11,304 nt of DNA. It comes from an uncultured Gammaproteobacteria bacterium. GTDB taxonomy: Bacteria > Pseudomonadota > Gammaproteobacteria > Rariloculales > Rariloculaceae. The notes under the pieces were generated by a model that worked only from the letters and a program-made list of their open reading frames with translations, did not search any database and was not told the DNA's origin. How positions within the stretch are numbered: the stretch's first letter is position 1; each line of letters opens with the position of its first letter. This document shows, in pieces, positions 6,854 to 11,304 of the stretch. The DNA lies in NCBI GenBank assembly GCA_946887385.1, contig CAMPKU010000143.1, positions 1 through 11,304 of the forward strand, read 5' to 3'. A program made the position numbers and the translations under genes.

Positions 6854-8299
6854 ATGAGCGGAGCCCTAGCGCAACAGTCAGAGCCGCTGCAGGCACAGGT
6901 CGACCAGGCCCTCGAGGCGCTCGGCGGCCTGGAACGCAATCTGCACGCGATCACGAACGAGCTCGATGCGCTCGCGTTGCAGCGCGAGCAGCACGCGCTG
7001 ATCGAGCAGACGTGCGGCTCGCTCGAGCGGCTCGCCGAGCTCGGTGCACAGGAGTTGTTCTGGGGCGCCGATCACGAGCCGAGCGGAGTAGCCTCGCATC
7101 TGCAGCGAGCGCGCCAGCGCATCGCCGGCTTCCATGCGCTCGTTACCGAAATCGAGAGCCGTCGGCAGGCGGTGGCCCGTGAGATCGCTTCCGGCAGGGA
7201 AGTGCTGGCGATCCTCGAGGACGATCTCGACGAGCAGCACCAAGAGGAAGAGGAGCTGCGCAACGAATGGGTCATCGAGCGCGAGCAGGCTCCGGAGCCT
7301 GCGCGCATCGTTGCAATGCCGTGGGTGGGCGGCGCCGAGGACGATCGGCGGCTGCGCAAATTTCTGGCTCAGGGCTTGGCCGCGGCGTTGCTGCTCGGTG
7401 CCGTTTTCCCGCTCATCGACATTCCGCTGCCGGAGGCCGCCGAGGTGATCGAGGTGCCCGAGCGCCTCGTCGAGCTCATTCGTGAACGGCGCCCGGTGCC
7501 GCCGCCGCAGCAACTGGCGGAGGAACGTCCGATCGAGCGTGCGCCCGAACAGACGCCGCCCCCGGAGCCGTCCGAGCAGGAGCCGCAGCGAGTCGCGGCA
7601 GAGCAACCGGCCGAAGTCGCACCGGTGCCCGAGCCCGGCGGTGAAGCCATCCCCAACGAGCCGCCGGGTCAGCGCGCGCGGCAGAGCGGCATTCTCGCGT
7701 TCCGCGAAACCTTTGCTGCGGCCGCGAATCGCCCCGCCGCCGCGCTCGGCGCGAGTGTGCGCATCACGAGCGGCGGAGATTCCGCCGTCGGACGGCCCGA
7801 GCGTGCCATGGTGGCCACGCTGGCGCCCGGCTCGAGCGGCGGCATCAATGTGGGTGCAATCAGCCGCGGCCTGGGCAGCGGCGATGGCGACGGCAGCGGC
7901 GGCGGCTCGCTGGCCGCGGGAGTCACGGCGGCGCGCGAGGGCGGCGTGATCGGCGGCGGGGGCGGCGGCGGAGCCGGTAGACCCCTCGCGGGCGCCGGCG
8001 GTGTCGCCGGCAGAACCGACGAAGAGATTCAAATCGTCTTCGATCGCTACAAAGCGTCGCTGTACCGGCTCTACAACCGCGAGCTCCGCAACATTCCGAC
8101 GCTCCGCGGCCAGATGGTGCTGAAGCTCACGATCGAGCCGAACGGCAGCGTGTCGTTCCTTCAGCTGCAATCGACGGACATGGACGCGCCGAATCTCGTG
8201 GCACAAGTGCTCGAGCGAATCCGCACGTTCGATTTCGGCGCGAAGGACGTGGCTGCCATCACGATCGTCTACCCGATCGACTTCCTACCCGCCGCCTGA
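6854..8299 (+). CDS. AgmX/GltG-type trans-envelope protein with TonB-like C-terminus
   Basis: This is a 481-residue protein. The frame is open from ATG 6746, but that would overlap the ExbD gene by 97 bases in another frame; ATG 6854, 11 bases after the ExbD stop, is preferred although its ribosome site is weak. In order: a cytoplasmic part at about 1-165 with two coiled-coil stretches (about 10-60 and 85-145); one membrane span at about 170-190 (FLAQGLAAALLLGAVFPLI); a Pro/Glu/Gln-rich linker (about 205-290); a Gly/Ser-rich linker (about 325-388); and a C-terminal domain at 389-481 (EEIQIVFDRYKASLYRLYNR, then GQMVLKLTIEPNGSV) with the AgmX/PglI C-terminal pattern. Such proteins are thought to cross the periplasm and pass motor force to outer parts, as GltG does. 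The long cytoplasmic coiled coil replaces the zinc-ribbon/GYF head I would expect in GltG. Confidence 0.9.
   Translation: MSGALAQQSEPLQAQVDQALEALGGLERNLHAITNELDALALQREQHALIEQTCGSLERLAELGAQELFWGADHEPSGVASHLQRARQRIAGFHALVTEIESRRQAVAREIASGREVLAILEDDLDEQHQEEEELRNEWVIEREQAPEPARIVAMPWVGGAEDDRRLRKFLAQGLAAALLLGAVFPLIDIPLPEAAEVIEVPERLVELIRERRPVPPPQQLAEERPIERAPEQTPPPEPSEQEPQRVAAEQPAEVAPVPEPGGEAIPNEPPGQRARQSGILAFRETFAAAANRPAAALGASVRITSGGDSAVGRPERAMVATLAPGSSGGINVGAISRGLGSGDGDGSGGGSLAAGVTAAREGGVIGGGGGGGAGRPLAGAGGVAGRTDEEIQIVFDRYKASLYRLYNRELRNIPTLRGQMVLKLTIEPNGSVSFLQLQSTDMDAPNLVAQVLERIRTFDFGAKDVAAITIVYPIDFLPAA
7856..8012 (+). repeat. Gly/Ser/Ala low-complexity coding tract
   Basis: A GGC/GGG/AGC-rich tract encodes the flexible glycine linker of the AgmX-type protein just before its folded C-terminal domain. 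Its densest part is GGCGGCGGGGGCGGCGGCGG near 7951-7970. It may vary in length between strains by slippage. Confidence 0.6.
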
Positions 8300-8313
8300 T
8301 CGCGCCCCGCGAT
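8299..8313 (+). terminator. possible short hairpin at the end of the motor operon
   Basis: ATCGCG (8299-8304) and CGCGAT (8308-8313) can pair around a 3-base CCC loop, beginning at the last base of the stop codon. No T run follows (TCGGCTCGCTTGG), so it is a weak candidate for an operon end and may be Rho-assisted or meaningless. Confidence 0.3.
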
Positions 8314-8399
8314 TCGGCTCGCTTGGTGCGCGCGTGAAGCGCATGCGCCGCCGTTTGTCGATCGACTACGTCACAGAACGTTATGTCCGTATCGTGCAT

Positions 8400-8424
8400 G
8401 CATCACAACTGTGATGCGCATCAC
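8400..8424. promoter_or_regulatory. two overlapping perfect palindromes, probable operator
   Basis: GCATCACA (8400-8407), AC, then TGTGATGC (8410-8417) form an exact inverted repeat. The right arm is reused in a second perfect palindrome, GTGATGCGCATCAC (8411-8424). The motif GCATCAC thus occurs three times in alternating orientation within 25 bases. It lies about 36 bases before the riboswitch and 240 bases before the secreted-protein start, where an operator would be expected. It is not a CRP site: the TCACA and TGTGA arms are in the reverse order and 2 bases apart. The binding protein is unknown. No convincing sigma-70 -35/-10 pair could be placed beside it. Confidence 0.5.
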
Positions 8425-8460
8425 CCTCCGCACGGCGCCACTTCCGCAGAATTCGCCCAC

Positions 8461-8568
8461 GATTCAGACAAGGGCAAAGCCACCGAAAGGTGGCGACGCA
8501 AAGTCACCGGTCTAACGAGCCCACTTCAAGAGTTGAAGGGGCTCCACGACAGCGGGACCGCCAGAATC
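8461..8568 (+). ncRNA. cyclic-di-GMP-I (GEMM-I) riboswitch aptamer
   Basis: The segment follows the GEMM-I order and conserved bases as in the Vibrio Vc2 aptamer: AGGGCAAA (8471-8478); hairpin GCCACC/GGTGGC (8479-8484 with 8489-8494) closed by a GAAA tetraloop; GACGCAAAG (8495-8503); CCGGTCTAA (8507-8515), like CCGGCCUAA in Vc2; and AGCGGG (8551-8556). Further pairings support the fold: CGGTC (8508-8512) with GACCG (8556-8560); a 12-bp hairpin GAGCCC-A-CTTCAA/TTGAAG-GGGCTC (8517-8544, one bulged A, loop GAG); and end-closing GATTC (8461-8465) with GAATC (8564-8568). The GAAA loop and CTAA segment match the known tetraloop/receptor contact. It should bind the second messenger c-di-GMP in the leader of the downstream secreted-protein gene. 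Class I rather than II is chosen from these motifs. Confidence 0.93.
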
Positions 8569-8569
8569 C

Positions 8570-8587
8570 CGGCCGAGCTTTCGGCCG
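8570..8587 (+). terminator. hairpin after the riboswitch, candidate expression platform
   Basis: CGGCCGA (8570-8576) pairs exactly with TCGGCCG (8581-8587) around GCTT, starting two bases after the closing helix of the aptamer. The following AGTTGGTTCGTTTGG is T-rich for this genome but not a clean T run. It may be a riboswitch-controlled terminator. An alternative helix, CGGGA (8553-8557) with TCCCG (8567-8571), would use conserved aptamer bases, the closing helix and the first hairpin bases, so it could act as the competing state. The direction of control is not certain. Confidence 0.5.
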
Positions 8588-8641
8588 AGTTGGTTCGTTT
8601 GGCTTCGAGCGTCGCCGCTGGTTTGCGTGGAACGAGGCGGC

Positions 8642-11304
8642 ATGAGGCCAAGCGATTCCATCGGCATCACGGTTCTGCGCAGGAGCTTCGGCTCGCCGTC
8701 GCGGCGTGTCGCGCTTGCGGCCGTGTTTGCTGCGCTGCTGCCGCTGCTTCCGACCGGCAGCGCGTCGGCCGCCGAGATCACTTACTCGCAGGTGAACGGA
8801 AACTGGCGCGATCCGGTGGACAACCTTCCCGGAAGTCAGCCCGGCGATCCCTTGATCCTGAACGGCACGCCAACCTCGAGCATCATTTGGGGCGACACGA
8901 CCGGCTCGCAAAGCGGCTATGACTTCACCGCGACGATTCCGCCGCCGTTCGACTTGCCCGGGCCGATCCCGTTCTTTTCGCTCGGCTCGTTCACGCACCG
9001 CAATTTCGAGGTGGGCGACCCCTCGCTGACTTCGGTTCAGCTCGACGTCGTCCTCGTGATCAGCGTGGACGGTGCCCCCCGGCCGCCATTGACTTTCACC
9101 TTCACTTTCAACCACGAGGAGACGCCGAACAACCAATCGCCGTGCCCCTATCCCACACCGCCCGGAGAGGGCTGCACGGACCGCGTCACGATCGTCGCAT
9201 CGCCGACGCCCACCACGTTCAACGTCGACGGCGTGGATTACACGTTGTCGATGAGCTTTCTCAACAACGGCAATCCGGTGTCCGAATTCATTACGCGAGA
9301 AGGCGGCACCATCAACAGCTCCGGCCTCGTCGGCGAATTTACGCTGCCGCCGATCCCGCCCGGCACGCCGGTGCTCAACGTAGACAAGACCGGTCCCGCG
9401 ACGATGAATCCCGCGGAATGGGGCGATTTCGCCCTCGACGTGCGCAACGCGGGCGCCGTCGACGCGTTCAACGTGACGCTCGTGGATCGGCTGCCCGACG
9501 GCCCGAACGGCGGGATGTGCAGCACCACGCCGCAAATCCTGAGCGCCCGCGTCTTCGCCGCGGACGGCGTAACGCCGGTGCCGGGTAAGGATCCGCTGGC
9601 CGAGGGCGCGGACTACGCGCTCGCGTACGACGGCGCAGCGTGCGAGCTCACGTTCAATGCGCTTTCTGCCGCTGCCGTGATCGGCGTGGGCGAACGATTG
9701 GTCATCGCCTACCGCGCGCAGCTCGACTCCGACTTTCAGTACGGCACCGTGCTGACGAACGTGGCCGGCGCAACCGAGTGGTACAACGCTCAAGCCACGA
9801 ATCCCGGCCGCACCGCCTACACGCGCACGATTACGAACGGAACCGTCGGCGTCGTCGATCACGAGGACGCGCACACGGTCACGATCGTGCCGCTCTTGTA
9901 TGCCGAGAAGGCGGCGGCGCTGCAGGTGGACACGTCGTCGCCCGGTATCGTCGATGCCGGCGACGTGCTGCGCTACACGATCGCGATCTACAACAACGGC
10001 GCGCTGCCGGTAACGCAAGCCCTGTTGCGCGACTCGGTGCCCGCGAACACCACGTACGTGGCCGACTCGCTGACGCTGAACGGCCTGCCCGTGGGAGTGC
10101 CCGACGGCGGTGTGTCGCCGCTCGTGGCGGGTATCGACGTGACTTCCTCGGGCGGCGCCGCAGGCATGCTCCCGGCCGGCGAATCGGCCGTGGTGACCTT
10201 CGATCTGCGCGTGAACGACGGTGTGCCGCCGGGCACGGTGATCATGAACCAGGCCGTCGTCGACACGGCCGAGCTGCCGGATCTATTGACCGATGGCGAC
10301 GGCAATCCGGCGACCGGCCCGGAGCCCACCGTGGTGGTCGTGGGCAATTTGCAGGAGCTGCGGATCACGAAGAGCGTCTCGGTCGTCGGCGGCGGGCCGG
10401 TGCTTGCCGGCGCCACGCTCGAGTACGCAGTGCAGGTGACGAACGTGGGCACCTTGCCGGCCATCGACGTCGTCATCCGCGACGACATCGCGGTGCCGAC
10501 GCCGGGGTATCTCATGTTCGTAGATCAATCGTGGTCGCTGAACGGCACGATGACGGGGATCACGGTGGCAGGCTCGCTGCTGACCGCCGACTACTCGACG
10601 ACCTATGGCGCCTTAGATCCCGGCCGCGGCGTCACGCTGCGTTTTCGAGCCGTGCTGAACGCGGATTTGGCCATGGGCACGCGCATCACGAATACCGCCA
10701 CGGTCTATTGGGACGATCCGGTGCGGCAAGCCAGCGCGAGCGTCGCGATCGACATCGGCGGCGTTCCCGGCATCGGTCTCGTGAACGGCCGCGTGTGGCA
10801 CGACGCGGACTTCGATCGCCTGTTCGACGCGAACGAGATTGCGCTCGAGGGTTGGACCGTGGAGCTGCTGCGGAACGAGTCGGTTGCGCACGTGGCACGG
10901 ACGGCGGCAGACGGCGTCTACCGCATGAGCGGCGTCGAGCCGAACTACGCCACCACCGACACTTACGAGCTGCGCTTCCGCCGCCCGGGCGCCGTCGCGA
11001 CGAGCGCGATGCTGGGCCGCGCGCATTCCGACTTCACGAACCAGTTGCAGCGGATCACCGACATCGTGGTGCTCTCCGGCAGCAACCTGCAGAACCTGAA
11101 TCTGCCGATCGACCCGAACGGCGTGGTCTACGACGCGCTGTCGCGCTCAGCCGTACCGGGCGCGACGGTGACGCTGGCCACGGAGAGCGGCGCCGCGCTG
11201 CCCGCGTCGTGCTTTTACGATCCGAACCAGCAGGGCCAGGTGACGCTGGCCGACGGTTACTACAAGCTCGATTTGAACTTCGCCGATCCGGCGTGCTCGA
11301 GCGG
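8642..11304 (+). CDS. large secreted THxN/DUF11/SdrD-B-like surface protein (3' partial)
   Basis: 887 codons are visible without a stop; the gene runs off the right edge. ATG 8642 has GAGG at 8634-8637 and begins a signal peptide: Arg21-Arg22, the core VALAAVFAALLPLLP, and cleavage near Ala43-Ala44. Residues about 45-240 resemble THxN/choice-of-anchor-K secreted proteins, with SFTHRNF (Thr118-Asn121), ETPNN, and a Cys168/Cys178 pair. Three DUF11-like beta domains follow, beginning near 242 (LNVDKTGP), 421 (LQVDTSSPGIVDAGD) and 570 (LRITKSVSVVGGG), with the usual YTIxIYNNG-type strand. From about 712, GRVWHDADFDRLFDANE matches an SdrD-B-like domain with an Asp-rich, probably Ca2+-binding loop. 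Near 825 another carboxypeptidase-regulatory-like fold starts (GVVYDALSRSAVPGATVTL). It is probably a surface or matrix adhesin-like protein made under c-di-GMP control. The anchoring signal lies outside the window. Confidence 0.9.
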   Translation, partial: MRPSDSIGITVLRRSFGSPSRRVALAAVFAALLPLLPTGSASAAEITYSQVNGNWRDPVDNLPGSQPGDPLILNGTPTSSIIWGDTTGSQSGYDFTATIPPPFDLPGPIPFFSLGSFTHRNFEVGDPSLTSVQLDVVLVISVDGAPRPPLTFTFTFNHEETPNNQSPCPYPTPPGEGCTDRVTIVASPTPTTFNVDGVDYTLSMSFLNNGNPVSEFITREGGTINSSGLVGEFTLPPIPPGTPVLNVDKTGPATMNPAEWGDFALDVRNAGAVDAFNVTLVDRLPDGPNGGMCSTTPQILSARVFAADGVTPVPGKDPLAEGADYALAYDGAACELTFNALSAAAVIGVGERLVIAYRAQLDSDFQYGTVLTNVAGATEWYNAQATNPGRTAYTRTITNGTVGVVDHEDAHTVTIVPLLYAEKAAALQVDTSSPGIVDAGDVLRYTIAIYNNGALPVTQALLRDSVPANTTYVADSLTLNGLPVGVPDGGVSPLVAGIDVTSSGGAAGMLPAGESAVVTFDLRVNDGVPPGTVIMNQAVVDTAELPDLLTDGDGNPATGPEPTVVVVGNLQELRITKSVSVVGGGPVLAGATLEYAVQVTNVGTLPAIDVVIRDDIAVPTPGYLMFVDQSWSLNGTMTGITVAGSLLTADYSTTYGALDPGRGVTLRFRAVLNADLAMGTRITNTATVYWDDPVRQASASVAIDIGGVPGIGLVNGRVWHDADFDRLFDANEIALEGWTVELLRNESVAHVARTAADGVYRMSGVEPNYATTDTYELRFRRPGAVATSAMLGRAHSDFTNQLQRITDIVVLSGSNLQNLNLPIDPNGVVYDALSRSAVPGATVTLATESGAALPASCFYDPNQQGQVTLADGYYKLDLNFADPACSS

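Noticed and set aside
6878..8206. 442-codon minus-strand open frame opposite the AgmX-type gene
   Set aside because: It has Arg-rich, low-complexity composition and lies fully inside a well-supported + strand gene.
5142..8299. TonB-ExbB-ExbD iron-uptake system
   Set aside because: Two ExbD genes, a coiled-coil AgmX-type partner and TPR scaffold genes do not fit, and no TonB-dependent receptor is present in the window.
8400..8417. CRP-type site reading of the TCACA/TGTGA palindrome
   Set aside because: CRP needs TGTGA-N6-TCACA; here the arms are in the opposite order with 2 bases between them.
8383..8922. 179-codon + strand open frame over the riboswitch
   Set aside because: It reads through the structured leader and then a wrong frame of the signal-peptide gene. 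It has no ribosome site and no conserved pattern.
8504..10018. 504-codon minus-strand open frame crossing the riboswitch and the secreted-protein gene
   Set aside because: The + strand shows a signal peptide, DUF11-like domains and a structured RNA. The antisense product is Arg/His-rich with no recognisable fold.

Overview
The window is GC-rich DNA with dense, short-spaced genes, all on the + strand. It looks like a gammaproteobacterium, judging from the protein style, the codon use and the combination of a duplicated ExbD, an AgmX-type protein and a GEMM-type riboswitch. This placement is an inference; no rRNA or other marker gene is present.

Positions 3-8299 are one probable operon for a trans-envelope machine. 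In order it holds: the 3' part of a helical (TPR/coiled-coil) protein; a 1207-residue outer-membrane-type TPR lipoprotein that overlaps it by ATGA; a 105-residue exported protein of unknown function; a TolQ/ExbB/MotA-type proton-channel subunit; two ExbD/TolR-type subunits joined by an ATGA overlap; and an AgmX/GltG-type protein. The last has a cytoplasmic coiled coil, one membrane span, Pro-rich and Gly-rich periplasmic linkers and a TonB-like C-terminal domain. This set resembles the core of the Myxococcus Agl/Glt motor complex (AglR-AglQ-AglS plus GltG and TPR proteins). It does not resemble an iron-uptake TonB system: no TonB-dependent receptor or siderophore gene is visible. The first ExbD has Asn where the family has its proton-carrying Asp; the second keeps the Asp.

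Positions 8300-8641 are non-coding and rich in signals. They hold a small hairpin at the operon end, two overlapping perfect palindromes (8400-8424) that look like an operator, and a well-formed cyclic-di-GMP-I (GEMM-I) riboswitch aptamer (8461-8568). A GC-rich hairpin (8570-8587) follows and may be its expression platform.

Positions 8642-11304 are the first 887 codons of a large secreted protein that continues beyond the window. It has a signal peptide, a THxN/choice-of-anchor-K-like N-terminal domain, three DUF11-like repeats, an SdrD-B-like domain with an Asp-rich loop, and a further carboxypeptidase-regulatory-like fold. It is probably a surface or matrix protein controlled by c-di-GMP. 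The most interesting reading of the window is a Glt-like envelope motor next to a c-di-GMP-switched giant surface protein.
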